Source of the DNA: Trichodelitschia bisporula
Lineage: Eukaryota; Ascomycota; Dothideomycetes; Phaeotrichales; Phaeotrichaceae
Reading direction: 5' to 3'
DNA: 64,000 bases
NCBI GenBank assembly: GCA_010356995.1
Contig: ML996693.1
Span: forward strand, 930,001 to 994,000
Shown here: in pieces, positions 22,579-33,440 of the stretch
Layout of the letters: every line of letters starts with the position of its first letter
Numbering within the stretch: the stretch's first letter is position 1
Notes under the pieces: model-generated
Told to the model about the DNA's origin: nothing
Database searches by the model: none
Seen by the model: only the letters and a program-made list of their open reading frames with translations
Position numbers and translations under genes: made by a program

Positions 22579-23029
22579 AGAGACCACCTAATGTAAGACG
22601 GTTTTGAACAGCCCGCCTCAGTGTGACATTTGAACGTTCCCATTCTGAGCAAGGTCACGACTGCCACCGCACCAATTGTCCTGACTCCTGCTTGTTCATC
22701 AGCGCTTTCCACCTATTCACCAGAATCCCACACCCGTTAGGAAAGGTGTGAAGGCCCTTTCCCTTCGCCCTTCCATATGCTCACCATCCAGACGGACATT
22801 CTGTCGAGAGACAGGCTGCATGTCCATGTTGATACAGCGCTTGCACTGTCCAAGACGCTCGTAGCCTTCAAAGCCATAGCAGCAAAAGTTTCCGCCACCG
22901 TCTAGGAAGTCGGTTCAAAAGCACCTTGTACGGAGTGGGAGAAGCCCGGCGGGCAGAGCTCGCTGAAGTGGACAGATGCGCGCACAAATGGAGTTATTTT
23001 TATTGTTATGCGGTTCTATACCATCAAGC
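22579..23029. other. Spacer between cutinase and tRNA
   Basis: No supported feature is visible. Confidence 0.5.
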
Positions 23030-23101
23030 AGCTGAATGGCGCAGCGGAAGCGCGCCGGGCTCATAACCCGGAGGACGGTGGATCGAAACCACTTTCAGCT
23101 A
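23030..23101 (+). tRNA. Initiator tRNA-Met (CAU)
   Basis: The 72 nt sequence folds into a full cloverleaf: acceptor AGCTGAA/TTCAGCT, D stem GCGC/GCGC, anticodon stem CCGGG/CCCGG around loop CTCATAA, and T arm with loop ATCGAAA. The A1-U72 pair and an A instead of T at position 54 (ATCG in place of TTCG) mark the eukaryotic initiator. A run of six T at 23105-23110 is the RNA polymerase III terminator. There is no intron. Confidence 0.97.
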
Positions 23102-23104
23102 ATA

Positions 23105-23110
23105 TTTTTT
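23105..23110 (+). terminator. RNA polymerase III T-run terminator
   Basis: Six T residues begin four bases after the initiator tRNA. Confidence 0.85.
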
Positions 23111-23464
23111 GTCTTTTCAGTGGAGCATTTCTTTTGGCGGTGGATTAAGGTTAGGGAAGGGCGTCATCGTTCGGGCAGGCGGAACAGGCAACTTTGGCCC
23201 TCTCATCATCCATGCGGATTGCAGCTGCAGCCTGGGTCTGTTTCAAAAGCCGAATACAAGTTGCCTTCTCCTCTGAACCGTCAAATTCTTTTACGAATCC
23301 CATGTCATGATCCATCCCATCAGACATCGTGCAATCCCACAACCCGCGCCGCAAGCCAGCCTTGCACCGCCACCCGCCAAGAATATTCCGGCGCCCGCTG
23401 CTCCGCAAATTCGTGGAAAGTGCATCTCACATGACTGCGCACAGACCACCCCACCGCCTGAGGG
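23111..23464. other. Spacer upstream of U4 gene
   Basis: It contains the U4 promoter at its right end; nothing else can be supported. Confidence 0.45.
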
Positions 23465-23511
23465 TATAAAAACGCGGCCTCTCCCCCGCCAACCCTCTTC
23501 TCTTCTTCTTC
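23465..23511 (+). promoter_or_regulatory. TATA box and pyrimidine spacer of U4 snRNA gene
   Basis: TATAAAAA starts at 23465. It is followed by a C/T-rich stretch ending CTTCTTCTTC just before the predicted 5' end, 47 nt downstream. The same architecture recurs in the three-copy units at 10.7-12.3 kb. Confidence 0.75.
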
Positions 23512-23641
23512 ATCCAAGTGCTCGGGCTTTACGCGTGGCAGTGAAGATTCGTCTGAGCCCGTGTTATTGCTAGTTGAAAACTACATTCCTGACCACTCCA
23601 GTTGGTCTTCGGATCGGCTGGGAATTTTTGAACCTCAATCT
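23512..23641 (+). ncRNA. U4 spliceosomal snRNA
   Basis: The predicted RNA begins ATCCAAGTGCTCGGG, aligning with the yeast U4 5' end. The kink-turn 5' stem-loop that binds Snu13/15.5K reads GTGAAGATTCGTCTGAG. The U6-pairing region TTATTGCTAGTTGAAAACT is near-identical to the human and yeast U4 consensus. A strong hairpin with a TTCG loop follows (CCAGTTGGTC/GATCGGCTGG), then a consensus Sm site AATTTTTGA at 23623-23631. The exact 3' end is not visible; about 130 nt fits the family. U4 pairs with U6 and joins U5 in the tri-snRNP. The gene lies between the initiator tRNA and SmF. Confidence 0.92.
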
Positions 23642-24346
23642 GTTTATCTTTGTTTTCCTCGTCGGTGCTTTCGCCTGGTTGCGGGAGGTTGAAGAGGATT
23701 TTGCTTCGTGTGTGTGGAGAGGGGTGATGGCTCTTGCGGGCCATGACAGGAACAAATTTGTCACGCCCGGACGATGATGCCATCTCGTTTCCGTGGCCCT
23801 CTTCACGTTCCGAGAGTAATGCTGCGTTTAATTGACTTGTCCGACTGTGCTCGGTGTCGAGGCGGGTCTCATGACGCAGTTACATCTCCATGTACCTTAT
23901 TTACTATGAGGGTCGCTTGAAGGAAGGCACGTCGTTGATGAGGTGCAAGAGTGCTGCTAGCGAGCAAGTCGTGAATGCTTGATTGATAACGGACTGATGG
24001 GGCATTGCGTTCGGACTGTTGGAGGAAGCAGTGCCTTGCAGCCCTTTGCATGTGTTCACAGTTCTCCAGCAAGTATCATGTATCACTCCATGCGTCAAGT
24101 GAACCTGAATCACAATCTGAATGCTTTTGCTGTTGCGCCTAAACCCCCGTGAAAGCCGCCCAGCTCTGGTATCCCGTACAAACGCCTGCCTAGCCAGACG
24201 ATCGATGCCTCCCAGTATACACGCTGTGCCATCAGCTTCGCTCGCGCTTCTGCACATACCGACGCGACATACAAAAGTAGCCACTCTCGCAGTAGCCCAT
24301 GCATTCATTCCATTCTGCCTAGTTCTTTCGTATCGCGGCCGGTGTC
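23642..24346. other. Convergent spacer, U4 / SmF
   Basis: No supported feature is visible. Confidence 0.5.
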
Positions 24347-24807
24347 TCACCCTGTCATCTCTGTATCCTTCTTGTCCGCGCCGCTTATCCAAAGTACGTT
24401 GTTACACCTGTGCTGATTAGCCTCTGTCCTTCATGATGTACGTGTGGGTCTGGCGTACCGGATCAGAACCTCGCCGAGCGTGCCCTTGCTCTGGCCGTCG
24501 ATGAATTCCTCCGTGCCGCGCAGTTGGATGTTCATGTACGAGTCGATGCTCACGAGGCGGCCGTGGTACTCGGTTTGCGCCCACTTTAACCGCACGATGA
24601 CGTTCTCGTTAACGCTGCCACTTGTTAGCCAATGCAAAGACTACCATCTCCATCTCTGTATCGAGTATGCAGAGCGGAGGGATCGAGGGAGGGCGCGACG
24701 TACAGGGCCTGCAGCATAGGCCGCGGGTTCAGTGGGATAAACTGCAGTGCATTAGCTTGACGTGTTCGGAAACGAGGTGTAGGGAAGGCACATACAGCGG
24801 CACTCAT
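24347..24807 (-). CDS. smf1: Small nuclear ribonucleoprotein SmF
   Basis: SmF is one of seven Sm proteins that form a ring on the Sm site of U1, U2, U4 and U5 snRNAs. The exons are 24807-24796 (only 12 nt), 24741-24704, 24614-24459 and 24407-24347, giving 88 aa. The product reads [20 protein letters not shown], then [20 protein letters not shown] (Sm1 with the GxLVSxDxYMN signature), [13 protein letters not shown] and [15 protein letters not shown] (Sm2). All introns are GT-AG. Reading through the last donor would lose the conserved RCNNVLWI strand, which is why the fourth exon is included. It is convergent with the U4 gene. Confidence 0.94.
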
Positions 24808-25271
24808 TTTGATTGGGGAGATGTGTATGGAGGTTGATGGGGAGGCTGTGACGACGGATATCGACTTCGTTGCTCTCTGGAGGGCGGTGGTTTGGGCAAG
24901 CTCCGCATATGCTTGGCGGGTATGGTCGGGGTGGAAAATAGAGGTCCCGGGGGAGGCTGGATTTGGAGCACACACCATTTCATGAGTTCTGGCAATTGGA
25001 AGGCGATCGAAAGATATACTGTTTTGCAATGCATTATTTATCATCATCACTCTTGAGTTGCACAACTCGGGACTAATAGGCTCGTACGCTGTGGAGAACG
25101 CGATGCTTATGCCATCTCCCGGCCCAACGTGATGGGCTGTCACTCGGGATACATTCAAGGCCAGAATCAACAAATCGATCCAGCAGCACATTCATACAAG
25201 TTCCAATTTCCTGTAAAATACATATCAAGCTAAAGTAGGATCACGCCACTTCATTTTACCCCCTAACTAAC
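24808..25271. other. SmF promoter / aldehyde dehydrogenase 3' flank
   Basis: This is a spacer between two minus-strand genes; no distinct site can be supported. Confidence 0.5.
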
Positions 25272-26890
25272 TTAACCGAACAGCGCATCGCCCAGCCGTA
25301 TGCTCACAGTCTTGGTCTGCGTGTAGTTATCCAGGGCCGCCTCGCCGAGCTCACGGCCAATACCCGACTCCTTGAAGCCGCCGAAGGGCAGCTGGTGGTG
25401 CAGGGTGTTGTACGTGTTGACCCAGACGGTGCCAGCCTTCAGCGCGTTGGACACCTCGATCGCCGTGTTGAGGTTTGTCGTGTGCACCGCGGCCGCCAAC
25501 CCGTACGTCGTGCTGTTGCCGAGGTGGACGGCATCCTCAATGGTCTTGAACTTGGCAATCGAGCACACAGGCCCGAAGATCTCCTCTTGCACGATCTTCA
25601 TGTCCTCCTTGACGTTGCTGAAGATGGTCGGCTCGATGAAGTAGCCCTTGTCTCCATGGCGGTTACCGCCAACCTCGACTGTGGCCCCATCTGCCTTGCC
25701 ATGCTCGATATACCTGGCTTGTTAGGCTTGCTTCAAGACGGGAGACACGACTTACTCCATGATCCGATCAAACTGCAGTTTCGACACCTGGGGCCCCTGG
25801 AAGGTCTTCTTATCGAAGGGATCGCCCACGACGTTCTTGGCCGCACGCTCCTTGAAGCGCGCCAGGAACTTGTCGTAGATGCTCTCTTGGACGTAAATGC
25901 GCGAGCCGGCGCAGCAGCACTGGCCGTGGTTGAAGAAAATACCGAAGTTAACCCATGAGATAGCGTTATCGATGTCCGCATCCTCGAAGATGATATTCGG
26001 GCTCTTTCCACCCAGCTCGAGCGTCACCTTCTTCAGGTTGGACATGGCAGCCGCCTTCATGATCTGGCGACCTACAACGGTCGACCCAGTGAAGGCAACC
26101 TTGTCGACGTCCATGTGCGAGGAGATGGCCGCGCCGGCGACCCGACCGATGCCGGAGATAATATTGATAACACCAGGGGGGAAACCAGCCTCCTTGACGA
26201 GGGTAGCAGCCACGAGGGCTGAGAGAGGGGTCTGCTCAGCGGTCTTGAGAACCACGGTGTTACCGGCCGCGACGGCAGGGCCAATCTTCCACGCCCACAT
26301 GAGCAGAGGGAAGTTCCAGGGGATGATTTGGCCGCAGACGCCAATCTAGCCTCGTTAGAAGAGTTTTGACAGCTCTCGATGAACCTACCGGCTCACGCTT
26401 GACGTAGTTGAAGGTGTCGTGCGAGGTGTCCACGACCTTGCCCTCAATCTTGTCGGCCCACCCGGCGTAGTACCTCAAGCAGCCTGCGCACGCACCAACG
26501 TCGCCCAGGGCCATGGTGATAGCCTTGCCATTGTCCAGCGATTCCACCGCCGCCAGCAGCTCGAGGTTCTTCTCGAACAGGTCGGCGAGCTTATACAGGA
26601 ACTTGCCGCGCTGCTCAGGTGTAACCTTCCGCCAGTCGCCCTCAAAGGCCTTGCGCGCCGCCGCAACGGCAAGATCAACATCCTTCTCCGTCGCCTCGTA
26701 CACAGATGTGATGACGGACTCGTCGCTGGGGTTGATGACTTCGAATGTCTTACCCTCGACACTCTTGACGAACTCGTTGTTGATGAACCTGACCTGTCAG
26801 CGTGGGTGAGGGTTGGGTAGGAGACACCTACAGGCCAATTGGCTGCTCGTACTCGCCGGTCAACGGCGTAGAGAGCTTAGTGAACACCAT
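25272..26890 (-). CDS. aldA: NAD(P)-dependent aldehyde dehydrogenase (AldA-type)
   Basis: It oxidises aldehydes such as acetaldehyde to acids and acts in ethanol and threonine use in Aspergillus. The exons are 26890-26832, 26788-26389, 26345-25756 and 25713-25272, with 42-43 nt introns, giving 496 aa, the family length. Visible motifs are the [16 protein letters not shown] cofactor-binding stretch, [12 protein letters not shown], the catalytic Glu in [12 protein letters not shown], the catalytic Cys in [16 protein letters not shown], and [10 protein letters not shown] with [14 protein letters not shown] near the C terminus. There is no mitochondrial presequence, so it is probably cytosolic. 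A TATA-like ATATAA lies about 90 bp upstream on the minus strand, and CreA-type GCGGGG sites are nearby; carbon regulation is inference. Confidence 0.95.
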
Positions 26891-27981
26891 CTTGGACTGT
26901 ATCACGAAGTCAAGTTGTGTTCGGGGGAAGGGAGTGAAGAAAGAGAACTCAGGAGCGGGGAAGCACGAGGCCTGGTTATATAGCCCGCCTTTGCATGTCG
27001 CTGACCGTTTCCCGTTGCCCCGCGATCCTTGTGTCCAGGGCCATATGCCCTTGCCGCAACAGGAATCTACTGCGTTGAGCGTGTGGGGAACAACATGTGG
27101 TGGAGGCTTGGCCTATTCCTCGGTCGACCCACCCCTCACGCACCCCTCCATGGCCGTTACCCCGCCTTGGGCTTCCCGCACCACCGGCAAGGTAAGGCGA
27201 GGCGGGGTGAGCATTTGAGGCTTTGCGCCGCTTTGTCATATACGGTATGTCCAACCTGGCCGGAATTGATGTGTCCGGTTCGATGGATGTAATCGCCACA
27301 GAGCACGTCAACCCGTCCTTGAGTACAAACATGTACATCATCTATGCTGACGGGTGTACTAGTTCTAGTGTTTGCAGAGGCGAGCTTCTCAGTTCACTTG
27401 CCACCGAAAAACCAGCGTTCAGAGCGCGTTGTCTACGTAGTACCATGGATTGGTAATCGCCGCAGTGGACACCGATTCGCATTAGAGGGACTACGGATTG
27501 GACCTTCTCCGCACGCCCGGTCATTATTGATGCGAACTGGCTGGCCGAAGTTGGATAATTTTACCCTAAATCAACCCCGCTTCGGAAAGAAGCTAACCGT
27601 CCCTGCTCGTGATGCGTCACGAACCGAACACATCCAACAACCCTGGCGAATATCACTTAGCGTTTCCGCGTAGTGGTTAGACCGATCTGGACCAATGTTG
27701 TGGTCAAGTCTACAATGAGGCTATGCGAGACTGATAAGCCTCAAACCATGACTTGACGCAGTGAGATACGAGACAAAGAATGGAAGGCTTAACAGTGATT
27801 GTCTAACCCTCCCGCCAGATGCGCACTCCTAGCCCCCGGACCATAAAGAAACTGCTAAAGAGTACATTCATTCGCAAAGACACCAGAGAAGTCGAGACCC
27901 CAACGCCGTGCGAACCCATCAAAGGTGACCGGATGCCACTCGAAGAAATCACAATGTACTGCAGGATAGCATTGACCGTTT
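26891..27981. promoter_or_regulatory. Aldehyde dehydrogenase promoter region
   Basis: The minus-strand TATA (CTATATAACC, about 26985-26976) is the clearest element. CCGCA motifs, which resemble AlcR half-sites, occur near 27053 and 27175, and GCGGGG CreA-like sites also occur. The rest, to the Aly/REF 3' end, shows no gene. Confidence 0.4.
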
Positions 27982-28021
27982 TCACTAAGCATGTTAGCAT
28001 TGTCGCATTCACTGCGATCAG

Positions 28022-29521
28022 TTAACTTACGATCTCATCCTCCATGCCAGTGTCGTTGACGATCGGCTGGGCAGCGCCGTTGGTGGTCATCGTGGCATCA
28101 CCACCGTTCGGCCCGGTGCCCGCCTCCCAGTAGTCAGCCATCTCGGCATCCAGCTCTTCGGTAGTCTTGGGCTTAGCACGGCCGGCATTGCCAGCACGAG
28201 CGCGAGGACCCTTCCCCTTGGCCTTCCCCTTCGCAGCAGCGGCGGCGCGTCCCGAAGTAGCAGGCTTCGGCTGGGACTTGTTGGTCTTGGGCTGTGCAAC
28301 GCGGTCGGCGAGAGACTTCGCCGGAGCTGGGAGAGGAGCTTCTTGAGCGTTGACGATGACCTCGATCTTCACCAATTAGCCAGCGTCAACACGACAAACG
28401 CTTGATCATACCTTCATGGGGCGGTTGTCCACTTTGATACCGTCAAGCTCCTTGGCAGCCTTTGCAGCGCTCTCGTGCTTGAAGAAGATGATGGTCGCAA
28501 CACCACGGCTCTTTCCGTCCTTGCCATACACGAGGAGAACTTTCTTGACCTTCCCAACCGACTTGGAAAAGTACTCCTATAGGCATATTAGGATCGAGTA
28601 TCTCCATGGAATGTAAAAGCAGGCGTCCAATCGCTGCTGCATGCGAGAATCACGACACTCGAATGCGACACCGTCAGTGAGGCGTCAGTTCAGCGAGCAG
28701 GCAACGACTTCGGGAATCAGTCCCGTCGTCAAACCTCGCGGTGGATGGCCAACCCGATGATTTCCTTTGACCAGCAGCATAGTCCGGTTCTCTCCGCCGC
28801 ATCGTCTGACTCCCCGACCTATGCTGTCTGTCCAGGTACGAAATCATTGTCAAGGTCAAAGGGCGTACTTGTTCCTGAGGTTGTCCAGTTCCACAGAGGG
28901 CCGCCAGAGCGGTTGCTAGCCGGCTCGCCACCATAGCCGTACTCGCTGCCCGCTCGCTGAACAAGACGCCAACAGCGGAAGCACCTGGTCAGGGTGCGTG
29001 GCCGATTCATCGGCCACCGCTCATCAGCTAGCTGCTTCCATCACGAGCCTTCGATGGGAGGGCAGCGTGTAGAAATCGCAACAGAGCAGAGGCAGAGCGA
29101 GGTCCGAAAGAGTCACCAGTTCGCGAGCCGATTCTGCCGAGGCCGTTTGCACCAGGCACGTGTTCGTTTCGCCGCAACAGCGAAGGGAAGGCATAATCGC
29201 ATTCACGGCGGGCAACATACCTTGATCTGTGCCTCAGTCACATCGATCGGCTGGTGTCGAGTTAGAAGCGCGGAATCAGGTGAGCCGGGAAACGGGAGAA
29301 CGGACCAGGTTGCTAACGATGATCTTGCCCTCTCCAGAGACGGTGGGTCCAGCCGTTGCCTTCACCTTGGGATCCTTCTTGGCGCCTTTCACGGCCTTCT
29401 TGATGCCGCCGACCGGCGCAGGAGTAGGCTTGCCGGCGTTCCGGGTGCGACGGGGGCGACGCGTCTCGCTCATGATCTGGTCAAGGCTCTTGTTGAGTTT
29501 GTCGTTCTGCATGGCTGCCAT
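28022..29521 (-). CDS. mlo3: Aly/REF mRNA export factor (Yra1/Mlo3)
   Basis: Aly/REF proteins are adaptors of the TREX complex that hand spliced mRNA to the Mex67 export receptor. The exons are 29521-29306, 29250-29221, 28576-28412 and 28366-28022. The N-terminal UAP56-binding motif reads LNKSLDQIMSETRR. The RRM runs from GKIIVSNL through PIDVTEAQIKEYFSKSVGKV and SRGVATIIFFKHESAAKAAK to IEVIVNA. An Ala/Lys/Gly-rich RNA-binding tail and a second helical motif (TTEELDAEMADYW) follow. Intron 2 is 644 nt (29220-28577), over ten times the local norm. Intron 1 uses a weak GTCCGT donor. At the 3' end an alternative is likely: a GTAAGT donor at 28030 and an acceptor at 27985 would put a TGA directly after DEI and end the CDS at 27982. 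The coordinates given are for the unspliced read-through stop. Confidence 0.92.
28577..29220 (-). other. Long intron of Aly/REF gene
   Basis: This 644 nt intron has a GTATGT donor and a CCTATAG acceptor preceded by TCCTAAT. It has no credible internal exon. It splits the RRM just after PIDVTEAQIK. Confidence 0.85.
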
Positions 29522-30128
29522 TTCGAAAGGGACAGGTCGAGTGAAGGGGATATGCTAGCGACTGTGTCTGGTTGTGTAAGCGTGGCTTTGCGGGATGGTT
29601 TGATAGATGAGACGCGTGAGATGATGAAGGTTGGAAGTGTTGACTCCGCGAGGATGCGCTGGACCGGGACAAACGTCGCGCGTCGCTTGAGGCAGTTGCG
29701 GCTTCTAAATCAAGGTGGGAGACTAGGAAAGAGGGATGCGACGTACAGTATGAGTGATTCAGCGAAAACGTAAAGGGCGTTGACGCGGGTGATGGATGCG
29801 AAGAGAAAGAGATTGGGGGAGGCAAAGATGAAGGAGGGCGAAGATGAAGGAAGGCGCTGTCAAGCGGTTGGCGCAGGGGGGGTCGTGTTTTTCTTGGCGA
29901 TGTCGCGCAGGTTTTCAGTTAGGGTAGCGATTGATCACCTGACGTGAATGGACGTGCTGTCACATGACACTCCCTGGACCTCAAGCTCAGCGCGGCCTCC
30001 ATCGCGACATACGTTGGTACCGTACATATGCAGAACCCTGCTGATTACTGGGATGATTATTCTGGCACAGGAAGACCGTGACTGAGATGTTAATCTAGAG
30101 CGAAAGGGCGGAGTTTGTGGCATCAACC
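29522..30128. promoter_or_regulatory. Divergent promoter region, Aly/REF / VPS11
   Basis: This 0.6 kb lies between the two start codons and holds both promoters. No individual element can be assigned. Confidence 0.45.
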
Positions 30129-33100
30129 ATGGCTTTAACATCCGTATGCCCTGCCTTGCACTGCTTGAATGAGCTAATAGGAGCAGTGGAAAGCATTCAA
30201 GTTCTTTGATGTCAGCCAGGTCAAGCTTGCAGACGAGGAAAATGCGACTATTTTCGATGTATGATGGTCCGATTTTGCTGGCACGGCTAACGCCAGTAGA
30301 AAAATAACATCACCTGCGTTGCGAGCGGGTCCGAGAATGTCTTCTTCGGCAGCGCAGATGGAGTTGTCCATATCGTATCTCAGGCATTTAAGATTGTACG
30401 GTCCTTCAAAGCCTACGATGCCAGCTCCATCACCCACATGAAGCAAGTGCAGGGCACATCGTTGCTTGTCACCATAGGAGAGGACATGTCAAACGAGCCG
30501 GTGCTGAAAGTGTGGGCGCTTGACAAACTCGAGAAGAAGACCGGCATTCCCCGGTGCCAGAGCACTCTTTCGATTCAGAACGGACGGAAACAGTTTCCGG
30601 TATTATGATCGATTTCCTTCCTGATGCTTGCTGAATGTAGCAGATATCCGCGTTTGCTGCACTTGAGGACCTTTCGCAGCTTGCTATTGGGTTCGGAAAC
30701 GGCGCTGTCACCGTGGTTCGAGGCGATCTCATCCACGATCGGGGTGCCAGGCAGCGGACGGTGTTCGAGACGGAAGAACCCATCACCGGGATCGAGTTCC
30801 GTGAGGGCAACATCACGACGCTGTATATCGCAACTACAGGGAGAATATCGACTCTGGTGATATCCGGCCGCGGTCAAGGCCAGCCCGCAAGGTCACTGGA
30901 TGAGACTGGATGCGGAGTTGGATGTATGACCGTCGATGAATCAACCCGTGACGTTGTCGTCGCTCGTGAAGATGGAATCTACTACTACGGCCTCCACGGT
31001 CGAGGACCGGTCTACGCCTACGAGGGTCCCAAGAAGTCTATCAACGTGTTTGAGGACTACATTGCGCTCATATCGCCACCACAAAACAACACCTCCATCG
31101 CACGAACAGCCCCATTGCGCGCATTCGGAACAACGCAGGCCGATGATCTGTTCAGCACATCGAATTTCACCATACTCAACACCGACTTGAAATTCATTGC
31201 TCATCAAGAAGCGCTGGCATCTCCAGTGAAGTTCATCTTCATGGAGTGGGGGGATCTATTTTTGCTGACATTGGACGGCAAGGTAAATGCACCGTACGGC
31301 CTCTAAATGAGTGATGGACGCTAATAAGCATAGATCTACCGTTACCATGAGAAGTCAATTCAGCAGAAACTAGAGCTTCTCTACCAGCGAAATCTCTATG
31401 TCCTTGCGATCAATCTTGCACAGAAGCTCGGCGTGGATGCGGCTCAGCAGAATGTCATCTACCGAAAGTATGGCGACTACCTGTATCAGAAGCAGGATTA
31501 CGATACTGCTATGCAGCAGTATCTGAAAGCTATCGACAACACAGAGCCTTCGCAAGTGATCCGAAAATTCCTCGACACCCAGCGCATCCACAATCTCATT
31601 GACTACCTGGAAGAACTGCATGAGCACCAAAAAGCCACCCCTGACCACACCACCCTCCTACTGAACTGCTATGCCAAACTGAAAGATGTGAAGAAGTTGG
31701 AAGAGTTCATCAAGTCGCCAGGAGATCTCAAATTTGACTTGGATACGGCGATCATGATGTGCAGGCAAGGTGGCTACCATGACCAGGCGGCGTTTCTCGC
31801 ACGCAAGCACGACGAGCATGAACTTGTTGTGGATATCTTGGTGGAAGACAGCAAAAAATATGCCGAAGCGCTGGCGTATATCTGGCGGCTGGAGCCGAAG
31901 CTTGTAAGCATTGTGGAATACCCCTTGGGTCAGGCTAACCGTCCTAGGCATATCAAAGCTTGATGAAGTATGCGACGGTGCTGCTGGAGCATTGCTCCGA
32001 AGATGCTACTCAACTCTTCATCGACTACTACACTGGTAAGTTCCGTCCAAAGAAAGACGCCCTGGTGGTAGTCCAGGTTCAGCCCTCGCAAGGCGGCGTC
32101 GCGAGTGTTGCATCAGCTGTGCAAAACCTGGCCGCTATGCTGCCCCTCCCATACATGCCAACCGGCCTGTTGTCTTCACCCAGCTCCGGACAAGAAAATG
32201 CGACCAGTGTCACACAAGTTGTAGAAACTAATGTCGACGAGCCGCCGCCGGTGTACGATGTGCCCAAGCCAAGGACAGCCTTCTCGGCATTTGTCGACCA
32301 CCCACAGGAGTTCATCGTCTTCTTGCAAGCGTGTATTGAAGCCGATGATTTGAAAGAGGGTGATAAGGTCGATTTGTACACGACGTTGTTTGAGATGTAT
32401 CTGCATACCGCAAGCGGCAAGAAGGACGACAGCAAGGCGGAGTGGGAGAACAAGGCTAAAGCTTTGATAGAAAGCAAAAAGGTGGGGAAACCGTCCTGGT
32501 CCGGTCTGGAATTGCGCTTACTGTCATAGGTGCCCATCGACACGCATAATGTCTTGTTGCTCTCGCATCTTGAGAATTTCCGCGACGGATCGATCCTGGT
32601 CCGCGAGAAGCAGGGCTTACGCTTCGACATCTTCCGCTCCTACACTAACGCAAAGGACACCGCAGGTGCCATCAAGGCGCTGCACAAATACGGTCCCGAA
32701 GAACCACAGCTGTATCCCGCAGCCCTGGCCTACTTCACCTCCAGCCCCCAGATCCTCGAGGAAGCGGGTGATGAACTCGATGCCGTGCTGCGCAAGATCG
32801 ACGAAGATGGTCTCATGGCGCCGCTGCAAGTCATCCAGACGCTGAGCACGAACGGGGTTGCCACGATGGGGATGATCAAAAAATATCTTAGCACGACCAT
32901 CGACAAAGAGCGGCAGGAAATCTCCTCGGTAAGTCTTAGCCCACCTCAAATCATGTTTCTTTCTAACTGCCGCAGAACCGACGCCTCATCCAGACCTACC
33001 GCAGCGACACAGAGAAGAAGCGTGACGAGATTGCCCGTCTATCTACAAAGCCCGAGACCTTCAATGCCACGCGCTGTGCCGCCTGCTCTGCGCCGCTCGA

Positions 33101-33380
33101 CCTGCCCGCCGTGCACTTCCTATGCAAGCACAGCTTCCACCAGCGCTGCCTGAACATCCCAACGGATGTGTACGGCGAGGCGGAGGACGAGGGCAACGTC
33201 GAGTGTCCGCTGTGCGCACCGAACAACGCAACGGTCAAGGCGATCAAGAAGGCGCAAGAGGAGAGCGCGGAGCGACACGACATGTTCCTAGATGCGTTGG
33301 CGCGGAGTCGGGATAAGTTTGGTACGATCAGCGAGTGGTTTGGGCGCGGCGTCATGTCGGCTGGGACGGAGCATTCGTAG
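30129..33380 (+). CDS. vps11: Vps11 (Pep5), HOPS/CORVET tethering subunit
   Basis: Vps11 is a core subunit of the HOPS and CORVET complexes, which tether endosomes and vacuoles. The eight exons are 30129-30143, 30187-30258, 30300-30599, 30644-31282, 31334-31903, 31948-32481, 32530-32928 and 32976-33380, giving 977 aa. The N terminus MALTSWKAFKFFDVSQVKL is typical and needs the 15 nt first exon. A beta-propeller follows (SGSENVFFGSADGVVHIVS onward), then an alpha-solenoid with a clathrin-type repeat (YRKYGDYLYQKQDYDTAMQQ). The C-terminal RING-H2 reads CAACSAPLDLPAVHFLCKHS, FHQRC and CPLCAP. A linker with Pro/Ser-rich sequence lies between exons 6 and 7. The stop is only 60 bp from the convergent uL10m stop. 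Confidence 0.96.
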
Positions 33381-33440
33381 CAAGCCAGGCGTTAACTTCG
33401 AGATCTAAATTGTACAATGCACGAGTCTTGCGTAAGACAT

